Below are positions 9,291 through 17,386 of a DNA stretch of 28,492 nucleotides, piece after piece. Every line of letters begins with the position of its first letter. The stretch's first letter is position 1. Position numbers and translations under genes: made by a program. This stretch comes from JBGSKY01 sp041740995. GTDB taxonomy: Bacteria > Planctomycetota > Planctomycetia > Pirellulales > Pirellulaceae. Below the pieces are notes generated by a model that ran no database searches, was not told the origin of the DNA, and saw only the letters and a list, made by a program, of their open reading frames with translations. The stretch covers positions 1-28,492 of the forward strand of contig JBGSKY010000137.1 of the NCBI GenBank assembly GCA_041740995.1, written 5' to 3'.

Positions 9291-10734
9291 ACGGCCTGTT
9301 CCGCTTCGCTACGGCTTCCGAGTCGAAGCTTTGGATTGCGTCGACAACCGATTGGACTACGGTCTGCCACTCGCCTTGCCGGTTCTGACGGAACAACCGC
9401 ATCGTCGGATACCATGGTGAATCACTTCGATCGAGCAACCATCGCCAGTCAGGCATCGCGTTGAGCATTAACCACACTGGTCGTCCCAGCGAGCCGGCCA
9501 AATGCGCAATCGAAGTATCGGTTGTGACTACCAAATCCAGATGTGTGATAATCGCAGCGGTATCCATAAATGCTCCGCTGGATTGATCAGTGCTTGCTGG
9601 AAAGTAGATCAAACGATTGTAGTGCGGCGCTGAGGGTACGCGCGAGGAGTCGACGCCGTGCTGAAGAACAAAACACTGCACCGAAGCGCTCGTGATCAAC
9701 GGTTCCAGCGTCTTCAAGGCCATCGATCGAAACTGATCGGATTGATGCTTTGGGTTGCCCTGCCAAGCGATTCCGACTCGGACTTTCGCGTCGTTGGGCG
9801 AACCATTCAGTTCAGTCGATTTCTCGATATGCAGCCGATCGATTTCGGCATGCCAATACCGCTGTAGATAGGCCGCCGGCTTTAAATAGCTAGTTTGACT
9901 CGGTATGTTTGTTAAGTCTGTTTTGAGTATGTCGGCGCAATCGATCAAAGAGCAATGGTAATCGTAAGCCACGTTGACTGGCATGAAGTCATCAAACCAA
10001 GCGTCGATTCCTTCGCAGTTTCGCAGCAATGCGGCCAAGACCGATTGACCTTTGACCAATACGCGTGCCCCGAGCGTCTTTAAAACGTTGGCATATCGTA
10101 TGAACTGCAGCGTGTCACCGAGTCCTTGCTCATAATAGAGCAAGATCGTTCTGCCCTCCAATGATTGGCCAGTCCACTTTGGCTTATCGCCGGGTATTGG
10201 CAACGAGTCCCGACATTTCCAGCGATAGCGGTATTCGTGCCAGCCTTCCTGGAACTCGCCCAACAGCAATTTCAATACGCCAAGATTGCGATGTAATTCC
10301 ACGTCATCGGGTTGAATACGCATCGCCGATGTGTAATCTTCGACGGCTGATTCGAACCGGCCAATAGTCGCCCTTAGAGCTGCGCGATTCTTAAAAGCAT
10401 TGCCATATTTGGGATTCTGGATCAGGGCGGTTGCAAACGCTGATTCGGCCTCATCGATTTGCAACAAATGTCGAAATGAATTGCCCATGTTGTTCCACGC
10501 GACAGCAAAATTCGGCTGAAGTTTAATCGCGTTTTCGTACGCTTGGACAGCTTCTCTATAGCGCTGCAAATCATGCAAAGCGATTCCGATGTAACACCAC
10601 GCGTTTGCGTCTTTGCCATCGCCTTGCAAGGCCGATTCGTACTGACGTAAAGCTTGTTGAATGTTACCGGTTTGGTGCTGTTGCCATGCGTCGGTCAGAA
10701 TCTTTTCCCGGTTACCAGTCACACTCAAATCCAT
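9277..10734 (-). CDS. TPR protein with C-terminal GT9/OGT-like glycosyltransferase domain
   Basis: A 485-residue protein. Residues about 8-165 form four to five tetratricopeptide repeats with the usual W/LG/Y/A/P pattern (ANAWCYIGIALHDLQRYREA, VAWNNMGNSFRHL, ELHRNLGVLKLLLGEF). The conserved linker WHEYRYRWK and the block LLYYEQGLGDTLQFIRYANVL follow, opening a GT-B-fold transferase domain (about 195-470). Later marks are VGIAWQGNPKH, a TDTSIAHLAGSLGRPVW block and WRWLLDRSDSPWYPTMRLFRQ. This architecture is widespread in bacteria and is annotated as TPR plus heptosyltransferase (family 9)-like; donor and acceptor cannot be told from sequence. No signal peptide is seen, so it is cytoplasmic. 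The last ten codons run into a hairpin repeat, so the C-terminus RNRPSGPV may be repeat-derived. Confidence 0.9.
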   Translation of the reverse strand: MDLSVTGNREKILTDAWQQHQTGNIQQALRQYESALQGDGKDANAWCYIGIALHDLQRYREAVQAYENAIKLQPNFAVAWNNMGNSFRHLLQIDEAESAFATALIQNPKYGNAFKNRAALRATIGRFESAVEDYTSAMRIQPDDVELHRNLGVLKLLLGEFQEGWHEYRYRWKCRDSLPIPGDKPKWTGQSLEGRTILLYYEQGLGDTLQFIRYANVLKTLGARVLVKGQSVLAALLRNCEGIDAWFDDFMPVNVAYDYHCSLIDCADILKTDLTNIPSQTSYLKPAAYLQRYWHAEIDRLHIEKSTELNGSPNDAKVRVGIAWQGNPKHQSDQFRSMALKTLEPLITSASVQCFVLQHGVDSSRVPSAPHYNRLIYFPASTDQSSGAFMDTAAIITHLDLVVTTDTSIAHLAGSLGRPVWLMLNAMPDWRWLLDRSDSPWYPTMRLFRQNRQGEWQTVVQSVVDAIQSFDSEAVAKRNRPSGPV

Positions 10735-11006
10735 CGATATTTCTTTTGACCGCCAAATCGCGGCGGCGTTGCATTTCCAAGATTAAACCGCCCAAAGACA
10801 AACGTCTAAATCATAACAAATTTTGAAACGCAAGATGTCGAAGTGATCGTTGCAAAGTCGATTCGGCTTTTGGTCTCTCGCAACCTACGACGATTCTTTG
10901 CCGCGTTGCTGACTCAATGGTTACAATAGGCAAAGCACAGCAGCTTCGATGAAGTCGATTCTGTGTATTCAGTAGCGCTCGCGGTACAAGACGTAAGGTG
11001 AAGAGG

Positions 11007-12272
11007 ATGGTCGGCAATCAAATCAACAGCTTACAAGCATGTTCAGTTCATGACTTTACCAAGCCAATTTTGGCTCGGTCAACAAGCTTGTTGGCGATTT
11101 GTTTCGCGCTGGTATTAAGTTTGTTATCAAACGTCAATTTATGGGCTCAAAGCGGGTTGCGCGTTCCTCAAAATGTACTACCTGCAACTCCGCCGAACGC
11201 GGTTGTGACGCCGATACAAACGAAAAATCAAGCGTTCTATGTCGACATGGGCATTCATCAGAATCGCAACACGGTTCTCTTTCCAGAGTTTGGCAACGCA
11301 CCAATCAACCGCAGCAATCGCCCCCCGCAATACCACTGGTCCGATCGGGCTGCCATTACAAATCGGGCCGGTCAATGGGTTATCACGCCAGTAGGTAATT
11401 CGCTCTTTCGAATCCACTGGACCAACGGCGTTTCGCTGTTCGCTCTGCAAGCGGTTTCGCCTATGCAGCCGCTATTGTTCGTTGAGCCAACTGCGTCTCT
11501 GGATCAGTTGTGGCGGATCGAGCGTTACAGCAATCAGCCGAATCAATATTTGTTGACGAGCTTGCAATTTCCGGGCTATTGCGCGGCCTTTAATAATCAA
11601 TCGCTCTACTTAGATGCAATCGGTTTTTCGCCAGCGCAACAATGGTGGTTTGATCAATTGCCCCTGCCGCAAGTCAACCCAATTATTCGATCTAGTTCGC
11701 AGCAGGTGGTTGCCAACGCGTCGCTTCCGCCCGCAACGGTCTCGCTTACAAACTCGACCAACGAAACGGCCATTGTCCTGCTGGCCGATCTTCGCAATCC
11801 AAACGCGGCCCAGGAAATACAGATTCCGCCACAGGGTTCCAAGCCAATCCAACTCGAACGTGATGCCGGCTCGACCATCGTCGAATCTTTTGCGATCTCT
11901 TCGCCAAATGGTTCTTGGAACGAGCAACAACGGACCTACCAGATTCCACCGCTACCGCTTTATGATGTTTCTGTTTATGAGATTTTTTTACAGTCGATTG
12001 CGATCGATCGAACGGGCACCAGTCCCAATCCGATTGAAGATGTCAACTATCAACCCCGCAGCGTCGGATTCTTTCAGATCCCGCCTGGTGCTGCGATTAC
12101 CGATCGATCGTCAATCGATGTGACCCGATTGGCTGCAGCCGCTCAAAATCCCGGTGGCGTTCGACCCTTGCCCAGCAAACGCCAAGGCAGTTCGCCATCC
12201 AACGCAAACCCAGTCGACGATCCTTTAAAAGCGATCCTCAACGAGATCCAATCACGTCGCGGATCATTTTGA
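11007..12272 (+). CDS. secreted protein with ricin/lectin-like QW motifs, function unknown
   Basis: Signal peptide (STSLLAICFALVLSLLSNVNLWAQ, about residues 25-48) followed by a soluble exported region. Two segments, DQLWRIERY (about 166-174) and QQWWFDQLP (about 201-209), resemble the QxW motifs of ricin-type beta-trefoil domains, and the text between them (SLQFPGYCAAFNNQSLYLDAI) fits one trefoil repeat. The second half is a Pro/Asn/Gln-rich beta region without a recognised domain, ending in a charged tail. I chose the ATG at 11007 because AAGGTGAAGAGG precedes it; a GTG at 10998 is in frame and adds three residues. The gene is monocistronic and divergent from the TPR-glycosyltransferase gene. 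A carbohydrate-binding role is suggested only by the weak motif match. Confidence 0.8.
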   Translation: MVGNQINSLQACSVHDFTKPILARSTSLLAICFALVLSLLSNVNLWAQSGLRVPQNVLPATPPNAVVTPIQTKNQAFYVDMGIHQNRNTVLFPEFGNAPINRSNRPPQYHWSDRAAITNRAGQWVITPVGNSLFRIHWTNGVSLFALQAVSPMQPLLFVEPTASLDQLWRIERYSNQPNQYLLTSLQFPGYCAAFNNQSLYLDAIGFSPAQQWWFDQLPLPQVNPIIRSSSQQVVANASLPPATVSLTNSTNETAIVLLADLRNPNAAQEIQIPPQGSKPIQLERDAGSTIVESFAISSPNGSWNEQQRTYQIPPLPLYDVSVYEIFLQSIAIDRTGTSPNPIEDVNYQPRSVGFFQIPPGAAITDRSSIDVTRLAAAAQNPGGVRPLPSKRQGSSPSNANPVDDPLKAILNEIQSRRGSF

Positions 12273-12355
12273 TGCAACCTGTCAGCAAACCGTCGCCTAG
12301 CCACCGATTTGAACTAATGGACTAGTTGCAAATTCGCTGCTGACGTGATCGCTCG

Positions 12356-12454
12356 TTATATTAGACCAATCAGTTTTTCCTCCGCCCGCACTATCCGATT
12401 CATGACATGCACGATCGCTATTTCGTCAGGCGCAAAGACTTCAACACGAGCCAT
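12356..12454 (-). pseudogene. 5' remnant of a REP-associated tyrosine transposase (RAYT)
   Basis: On the minus strand a 32-codon frame begins MARVEVFAPDEIAIVHVMNR, preceded by AAGGAG at good distance. This matches, from memory, the start of planctomycete RAYT (Y1_Tnp superfamily) transposases, whose N-terminus continues from HVMNRVVR into the catalytic domain. Here the match ends after IVR; nine unrelated residues and a TAA follow. The HUH motif and catalytic tyrosine are therefore missing. The upstream leader, including a GGGGGACGCAGC tag at 12524-12535 on the complement, appears preserved. It is a dead fragment marking a former RAYT insertion or a recombination breakpoint. Confidence 0.7.
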
Positions 12455-12515
12455 AATCGAACTCCTTGGAATTGACAGAGCCGAAAAAGCCTTACAAATC
12501 CAACCGCCCGGTCAA

Positions 12516-12540
12516 CATTACGCTGCGTCCCCCGGCTTCC
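12516..12540 (-). repeat. RAYT-associated tag, copy 1
   Basis: Minus-strand text GGGGGACGCAGCGTAATG with flanking GGAAGCC. It resembles the GGGGAC(G/A)CAGC tag that I recall next to RAYT transposases. A diverged copy is at 13091-13117 in the same orientation, so the two tags bracket the duplicated rhs material. Confidence 0.5.
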
Positions 12541-12544
12541 CCTT

Positions 12545-12712
12545 CCCCTTGCGAATGTGTCAGCGAGCTGAGTCGGTTGCTGGCGCAGAAAGTTGGAGTA
12601 TGACTGAATGTGCAATACTGCCGTCGAACTTCCCGCGTTGAAAGATTCATAGATTATCCTTTCCAGTTGAGGCTACCGATCTCCATCAAAGAGACCTGAC
12701 CCCTTTGATTTC
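12545..12712. repeat. 168-bp direct repeat, copy A
   Basis: Nearly identical to 12902-13069 at a constant offset of 357 bp; the differences I see are a T/C at 12573 and two bases near 12642-12645. The first 34 bp (12545-12578) match the rhs coding sequence. The other 134 bp (unit X) have no counterpart inside the rhs gene. Unit X ends in a hairpin, ATCAAAG-(11 nt)-CTTTGAT at 12685-12709, whose loop complement contains GGGTCAGGTCT, another tag I associate with RAYT elements. Confidence 0.9.
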
Positions 12713-12714
12713 TC

Positions 12715-12935
12715 CCGGTCGTATTGCGGCTGCCGTTGAGGTTGTAACCGTAAGTTTCATCGGTCTGCGAAGTGTGATCGGCGACGGTAAGCTGGCTGGT
12801 CGCATCGTAACTGAATGTTGAAAGTCCTTCGATCGACGAATTGATACTCGTCGGACGCGACATGCCGTCATAGCCGTAACTGTAACTGGCCAACGCCGTC
12901 GCCCCTTGCGAATGTGTCAGCGAGCTGAGCCGGTT
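12715..12935 (-). pseudogene. rhs gene fragment (221 bp)
   Basis: Matches the rhs gene at 15178-15398 without indels (constant offset 2463) and with only scattered substitutions. It encodes NRLSSLTHSQGATALASYSY...NLNGSRNTTG, i.e. two YD-type RHS repeats. The frame stays open through the flanking X units (12654-13007, 117 codons), starting MIHSTREVRRQYC, but no RHS core or signal sequence is present. It is best read as a partial gene duplication rather than a functional gene. The upstream junction falls at exactly the same base (the AAC of NRLSS) as the chimeric junction in the full rhs gene. Confidence 0.85.
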
Positions 12936-13069
12936 GCTGGCGCAGAAAGTTGGAGTATGACTGAATGTGCAATACTGCCGTCGAACTTCCCGCGTTGAAT
13001 GAATCATAGATTATCCTTTCCAGTTGAGGCTACCGATCTCCATCAAAGAGACCTGACCCCTTTGATTTC
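12902..13069. repeat. 168-bp direct repeat, copy B
   Basis: Second copy of the repeat at 12545-12712. Its first 34 bp are continuous with the rhs fragment on the left, which suggests that copy A is a truncated tandem duplicate of this rhs-plus-X arrangement. The hairpin ATCAAAG-(11 nt)-CTTTGAT lies at 13042-13066. Confidence 0.9.
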
Positions 13070-13090
13070 ATCGCAAATTTCGTGCCGAAC

Positions 13091-13117
13091 AGTATTGGCT
13101 GTGTCCCCAGGCTTCTC
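13091..13117 (-). repeat. RAYT-associated tag, copy 2
   Basis: Minus-strand text GGGGACACAGCCAATACT preceded by GGAGAAGCCT. It aligns with the tag at 12516-12540 at about 18 of 22 positions over the core. No transposase frame follows it. Confidence 0.45.
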
Positions 13118-13157
13118 CTCGAGCCAAGAATGCAACCACAATTCAGTTAGTAATATT

Positions 13158-13976
13158 TCAATTGAACATCCGCCTTCTGAAACCTTTAATTTCTTTTATT
13201 TTTAATCGGTCGGGAAGATACATGCCATAACGTGAAGGTGTCGCATCTTGACCGATGGCTTTCAATATCGCCGTTGCATGAATAGTAATTAATTGAACAT
13301 TTTCAAAGTTACGATCGGACGCACCTGCAAGCAATCCAAACCAACGTAAGCAGCCGTTTTGATCGGCAGTGAAGACGGGCAAACCGTGAAGTAGTATGTT
13401 ATTATTACCACGAATGATACCTATTTGATGTTGCGACTGAGAGAACAGTGGATGTGAATCGATCATTCCAATGTTTGCAATTTCCCCAATTGCAAACGAG
13501 TTTCTAGCGTAAGGCGCTGTTTTTAAGGCAGGACGTGGATTTGAGAAAACCGTCGTCCCAATTGCGAGTTCATCAAATTCTTGATTGTTGAAGTATATTG
13601 AAGCGTCATTAAGACATTCTGCAAATTCATAAGGCACCCACTCTGTATGTAGCCTCCAAGCAACCCAATAGTCTTGCTTGATCTCGGGATGAGCGACGTC
13701 TTTCACTGCGGATCGCAAAAAGACAGATTGTCCGTTACTTGTGATTAGTCTTGGTGCAACGGGGCTTTGAATCGCGGATTCAAAGTGACTACCCCCAACA
13801 CATAGGTATACAGAACTGTTTGGAAATCGTAAAAGACAGACATGCATGTAAAAATCGCCAGAACTGTTACTATTAACATATAGACGTATTTCGTTTTCCG
13901 GGAGCAACTCAGCCTTCAAGCTTAGTGCCGTACTAATTTGAATAGAAAACAGAAAGATGATGGACAGCTTAGTCAT
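13158..13976 (-). CDS. secreted protein of unknown function downstream of rhs
   Basis: A 272-residue protein with an N-terminal signal peptide (MTKLSIIFLFSIQISTALS). It starts 33 bp after the rhs stop on the same strand and is visibly AT-richer than the rhs core. No enzyme family is recognised. The order of some blocks (SVFLRSAVKDVAHPE, NDASIYFNNQEFDELAIG, LLHGLPVFTADQNGCLRWFG) recalls a trypsin-fold protein without a catalytic His and Ser. This is only a pattern impression. Its position directly behind a polymorphic-toxin-like tip makes it a candidate partner, for example immunity or accessory, but a signal peptide is unusual for immunity to a cytoplasmic toxin. It could equally be an unrelated passenger. 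Confidence 0.7.
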   Translation of the reverse strand: MTKLSIIFLFSIQISTALSLKAELLPENEIRLYVNSNSSGDFYMHVCLLRFPNSSVYLCVGGSHFESAIQSPVAPRLITSNGQSVFLRSAVKDVAHPEIKQDYWVAWRLHTEWVPYEFAECLNDASIYFNNQEFDELAIGTTVFSNPRPALKTAPYARNSFAIGEIANIGMIDSHPLFSQSQHQIGIIRGNNNILLHGLPVFTADQNGCLRWFGLLAGASDRNFENVQLITIHATAILKAIGQDATPSRYGMYLPDRLKIKEIKGFRRRMFN

Positions 13977-14009
13977 GAAAAATTATTGAATAAGAGTAGT
14001 TGTCTATAT

Positions 14010-15692
14010 TTAGCGTTTGATATCAATCTTTATCCCTATGCCTGGCTCTTCATCCTCGACCGGAACGTACTCGTCTTTCAAAATGTATAAGATGTCCTGC
14101 AAACTGAGCGACTTTATTGATAGGCTATATGCTATGTCTATGGCCTTTGCTTTCGCTGCCATTTCGTCAGCTTCTTTTTTCGCACGACGAGCTTCGAGGA
14201 ACTGGAAAGTCTTGGTGTAGAAACCGGATTGTTGGGCTAATTCCTTACTGCGGCCTTTGGCGTAGTCTAACAAATTGTCTTTGAGGAATTCCTTCAACGC
14301 ATCGTACCCACTATTCTCATCTGGAGAGTATGGGATAAGGGGTCTAAACTTTATTGCACGATCATAAGCTCGATCTTTCTCGGCTTGCTCTTCTGTTCGT
14401 TCCCGGTCGTAGTCATCTTGCAGCCCGAGGGAATCGGTTCTCGTGCTAGAAAAATTGTCAACATACCTCCGTAAGTTCGCATCGCCAGCTTGAAAGCCGA
14501 TGGGGTCTTCGCTGAGCCATTGGCCCAAAGCGGCGTCGTACCAGCGGTTGAGGTTGTGCTGGAGGTTAGTGGCTTCGTCTAACTGCTTGCCGGTGAAACC
14601 GTAGAGCAAGTCGACGGCGGCGTTGGTTTCGGCTGTCAGCTTGCCGAAGGCGTTGTAGGTGCGGTGGTTGGCGATGGCGGTGATGCCGGTGCCTTCGTTG
14701 AAATCAGCAATGTCGCGGACCGTGCCTAAGTGATCTGACAAAGCCCATAACGTGTTGCCGCCAACCCCCAGACTGGTGACCTGTTCATCAGACAGTAATT
14801 GGTCAACTTGGTCGGACCAAAGATATCGATGCGAGAGCGTGCTGGCGGCGGAGCCTTCGTATTGCAGCACCGCGTTGATGCCTTCGTCGTAAACCCAATA
14901 CTGGCTGGTCGCCGCAACCGCGCCGGCCCCGTCCGCGTCGTACGTTCGCTTGACTAAACGATTTTTGTAGTCGTAAACGTAATCGACTTGGCGAACTACC
15001 GCCCCAGCACTCGTGTTGCGGTCTTTGACAGTCGTTAGTCGGTTACGTTGGTCCCAGGTGTACTCTTGGACTTTACCGGTCGCGGTTTCCGTCCGCTTGG
15101 TTCGGTTGCCTTCGAAATCGTAAGTGTAGGTAAAGCCCGGCGCGGCGCTGATTTGATTGTTGGTGCTGGTCGTGTAACCGGTCGTGTTGCGGCTGCCATT
15201 GAGGTTGTAACCGTAAGTTTCGTCGGTCTGCGAAGTGTGATCGGCGACGGTAAGCTGGCTGGTCGCATCGTAGCTGAACGTTGAAAGTCCTTCGATCGAC
15301 GAATTGATACTCGTCGGACGCGACATGCCGTCATAGCCATAGCTGTAACTGGCCAACGTCGTCGCCCCTTGCGAATGTGTCAGCGAGCTGAGCCGGTTAC
15401 CATCGTTGACTTTATAAGTGAACGTATCGACGCCAGTGAAGCCGGTATTGGGTCGATAGGTAAACGAACCATTGGCGTTGAAGCTGACCAGTGTTCCAGA
15501 GCTTGGACTGGTCACTACGCTGGCGGCTTGGGTTCCTCCATCAATGTCCAGATCGTTGGCCAGGAGATGGGCCGGTGAAGAGACAAGCGAGACGACAAGG
15601 TCGGTGTTGAGCGGCGTGAAGTAAGCCGCGTCATCGCGAGCAACTAGCGCGGCAGCCATCAGATCGCGTCGCTCCAAGTATTCGAGCAACAT
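14010..15692 (-). CDS. short chimeric RHS-repeat protein with variable C-terminal tip
   Basis: A 560-residue protein. The N-terminus MLLEYLERRDLMAA resembles the LExRxLM-type start of planctomycete exported giant proteins. Residues about 18-98 form one cadherin/Big_9-like domain (LLANDLDIDGG...GSFTYRPNTGFTGVDTFTYKVNDG). At residue 99 the text jumps straight into RHS/YD repeats (SYGYDGMSRPTSINSS, YTYDFEGNRTKR, YVYDYKNRLVKRTYD), followed by the RHS core (LGTVRDI...NLNRWYDAALGQWLSEDPIGFQAGDANLRRYVDN) and the DSLGLQ boundary at 425. The remaining 135 residues are a helical, charged tip (KEFLKDNLLDYAKGRSKEL...) of unknown type, AT-richer than the core. RHS proteins usually exceed 1000 residues, so this looks internally deleted. 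The real N-terminus may lie upstream across a GA repeat (see findings). Confidence 0.85.
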   Translation of the reverse strand: MLLEYLERRDLMAAALVARDDAAYFTPLNTDLVVSLVSSPAHLLANDLDIDGGTQAASVVTSPSSGTLVSFNANGSFTYRPNTGFTGVDTFTYKVNDGNRLSSLTHSQGATTLASYSYGYDGMSRPTSINSSIEGLSTFSYDATSQLTVADHTSQTDETYGYNLNGSRNTTGYTTSTNNQISAAPGFTYTYDFEGNRTKRTETATGKVQEYTWDQRNRLTTVKDRNTSAGAVVRQVDYVYDYKNRLVKRTYDADGAGAVAATSQYWVYDEGINAVLQYEGSAASTLSHRYLWSDQVDQLLSDEQVTSLGVGGNTLWALSDHLGTVRDIADFNEGTGITAIANHRTYNAFGKLTAETNAAVDLLYGFTGKQLDEATNLQHNLNRWYDAALGQWLSEDPIGFQAGDANLRRYVDNFSSTRTDSLGLQDDYDRERTEEQAEKDRAYDRAIKFRPLIPYSPDENSGYDALKEFLKDNLLDYAKGRSKELAQQSGFYTKTFQFLEARRAKKEADEMAAKAKAIDIAYSLSIKSLSLQDILYILKDEYVPVEDEEPGIGIKIDIKR

Positions 15693-16194
15693 CCGTCGTA
15701 AGAGTTGCCGTGCAATTTTTGGCTTCGAGGACGCCTCAAGATTGGCACGCCGTGTGAAGAGGGAGAGAGAGGGAGAGAGTAAAACGCTTCATGAGAGGCA
15801 TCCGAAGAGAGGGAGACGGAACCGATCGCATCGCAAGTGAATTCAAGTCGCGTCAGAGTTTTCTAAAGCGAATTTAATTCCCATTGCGTTCGTAGTTCTA
15901 TGCCTGCGGCAAAACGCCGTCAAGCAAATTCCGAAAAGATTCTTAGAAGTTCGCCCTGAGTCAAGAGCTCGAAAATGATTATGGCCGACTCAAGCAACTG
16001 CACGTTCAGCGAACTGCCTGACAGATCGCCAAATTGCGAGGCTCAATCGAACATTCAGGCGTTGATTGGATGGCCTTTGGCATCACAATTCTTCTGGCTT
16101 GAAATGTGCATAGTGTTGAGCTGTCCGATCGGAATTGTCTCTCGCTACGGCCATCACACAATCATTTTTGCAGCATCACGTTGGAAGTCTTTTC
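15693..16194. other. 502-bp divergent intergenic region
   Basis: Lies between the divergent rhs and EEP genes. It contains the GA-rich simple repeat at 15756-15779 and, on the minus strand, an ATG at 15792 in a frame different from rhs. The rest (15800-16180) shows no protein-like frame, repeat or RNA. GGAAG about seven bases before the ATG at 16195 serves the plus-strand gene. Confidence 0.5.
15756..15779. repeat. GA-rich simple sequence tract upstream of rhs
   Basis: A pure purine run made of GAGAGAG and GGGAGAG units (GAAGAGGGAGAGAGAGGG and onward). A short echo AAGAGAGGGAGACGG follows at 15804-15818. Such tracts change length by slippage. On the minus strand it lies between an ATG at 15792 and the rhs frame. 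Confidence 0.8.
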
Positions 16195-17289
16195 ATGCTC
16201 TACTCGACACTGCTTTGGGTCGCGCGGCTATTAATTGCGTTTGAAATTGTTGTCGCTTTGATCCCTTTGTTGCCTGTAGGTTTCTGGGCGGTTCGGCTGT
16301 GTGACGCGCCGCGCGTACAGGCCCTGATGCTTTTGATCATTCCAACGACATGCGTTAGCTTTTTGCTGATCAGCGATTACCGTCGAGCGGAGAATCTTCT
16401 TTTGTGCAGCTTGATCCTATTCGTAATTGCCTGGCAGGCGTGGCACGTTGTACCTTACACACCTCTCTATCCAAGAGAAGTCGCAGATGCTTCAAATCAG
16501 CAACCTTCAACCGTTCGCTTGCTCATTGCTAACGTTGAGAAAGGGAATCGGCAATTTGAGGAAGTTGCTAACGTCATAAAGCGGCTTGACCCTGAAATGG
16601 TTGTCATCCTCGAAATCAATGACGCTTGGAACGAAGGATTGTCGGAAATCAAGCGGACCTTTCCACACCACGTCGGAGTTGTCCGTTCCGAAGGGCTGGG
16701 CATTGAATTATGGTCCAAGCTAAAATTGCAGCAGCCGCAGGTTAGGTATTTGGTCAGTGACAAACGGGCCTCCATTTTGACCGACGTCATCGGCAATGAC
16801 GGAAACGTCTTTCGCATGATTGCGATCCATCCGACGCCTCCAGGATTGCTGCAAAAATCAGGCGACGAACGCCATGACAGCCGCATTCGTGACGCTGAAC
16901 TATCGCTGGTGGCGCGTCAAGTCGCTCAGGGCGATTCAGTACCGTGGCTGGTAACCGGTGATTTTAATGACGTAGCTTGGTCACACACGACACGACTATT
17001 CGCGAGAGTCAGTGGCCTAAAAGATCCCAGAATTGGTCGTAAGTTGATGAATACTTACAACGCAAAGTATCTGCTTTGGCGTTTCCCAATTGATCAAGTC
17101 TATTGCAGCCAGGACACAACCGTCCATGAGTTTGATAGAGTGCAAATTCCTGGCTCAGATCATTTCGGCGTATTTGTTGAATTGAGCTTACCACGGTCGG
17201 CCAACAATCGATCGGAAGCCAGCAGCAACGACAAACAAGAAACAAACGAGCTGATCCGAGAGGGGCAGCAAGACGCCAACGATGAATAA
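16195..17289 (+). CDS. membrane-bound endonuclease/exonuclease/phosphatase (EEP) family protein
   Basis: A 364-residue protein with three hydrophobic segments in the first ~85 residues (LLWVARLLIAFEIVVALIPLLPVGFW; ALMLLIIPTTCVSFLLI; LLLCSLILFVIAWQAW) and then a soluble EEP domain. The metal and catalytic residues are present: N113 (IANVEKGN), E140 (VVILEIND), H212 (AIHPTPPG), D256/N258 (VTGDFNDVAWS) and D322-H323 (GSDHFGVF). The start at 16195 is chosen because GGAAG precedes it and the first span begins at once; an in-frame TTG at 16135 would add 20 polar residues. The family hydrolyses phosphodiester or phosphomonoester bonds in nucleic acids, lipids or sugars; the substrate here is unknown. 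The membrane anchor plus a domain resembling E. coli YafD argues against a house-keeping DNA-repair enzyme. It is convergent with the epimerase gene. Confidence 0.88.
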   Translation: MLYSTLLWVARLLIAFEIVVALIPLLPVGFWAVRLCDAPRVQALMLLIIPTTCVSFLLISDYRRAENLLLCSLILFVIAWQAWHVVPYTPLYPREVADASNQQPSTVRLLIANVEKGNRQFEEVANVIKRLDPEMVVILEINDAWNEGLSEIKRTFPHHVGVVRSEGLGIELWSKLKLQQPQVRYLVSDKRASILTDVIGNDGNVFRMIAIHPTPPGLLQKSGDERHDSRIRDAELSLVARQVAQGDSVPWLVTGDFNDVAWSHTTRLFARVSGLKDPRIGRKLMNTYNAKYLLWRFPIDQVYCSQDTTVHEFDRVQIPGSDHFGVFVELSLPRSANNRSEASSNDKQETNELIREGQQDANDE

Positions 17290-17386
17290 TCGTTGTTAAA
17301 CCGTTGTCCAAGAGCAAGATCGCAAAATTCAACGATGGCCGACTTACGAATTCTCGCGAAACTACGGTAGTGGACGGTCGTTACCT

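Noticed and set aside
12545..13069. CRISPR-like or insertion-sequence interpretation of the direct repeats
   Set aside because: There are only two long copies, with coding-derived spacer DNA, no cas genes, no terminal inverted repeats and no transposase beyond the RAYT stub.
15975..16244. 89-codon plus-strand open frame before the EEP gene
   Set aside because: It overlaps the EEP gene start in another frame, lacks a ribosome binding site and is not protein-like.
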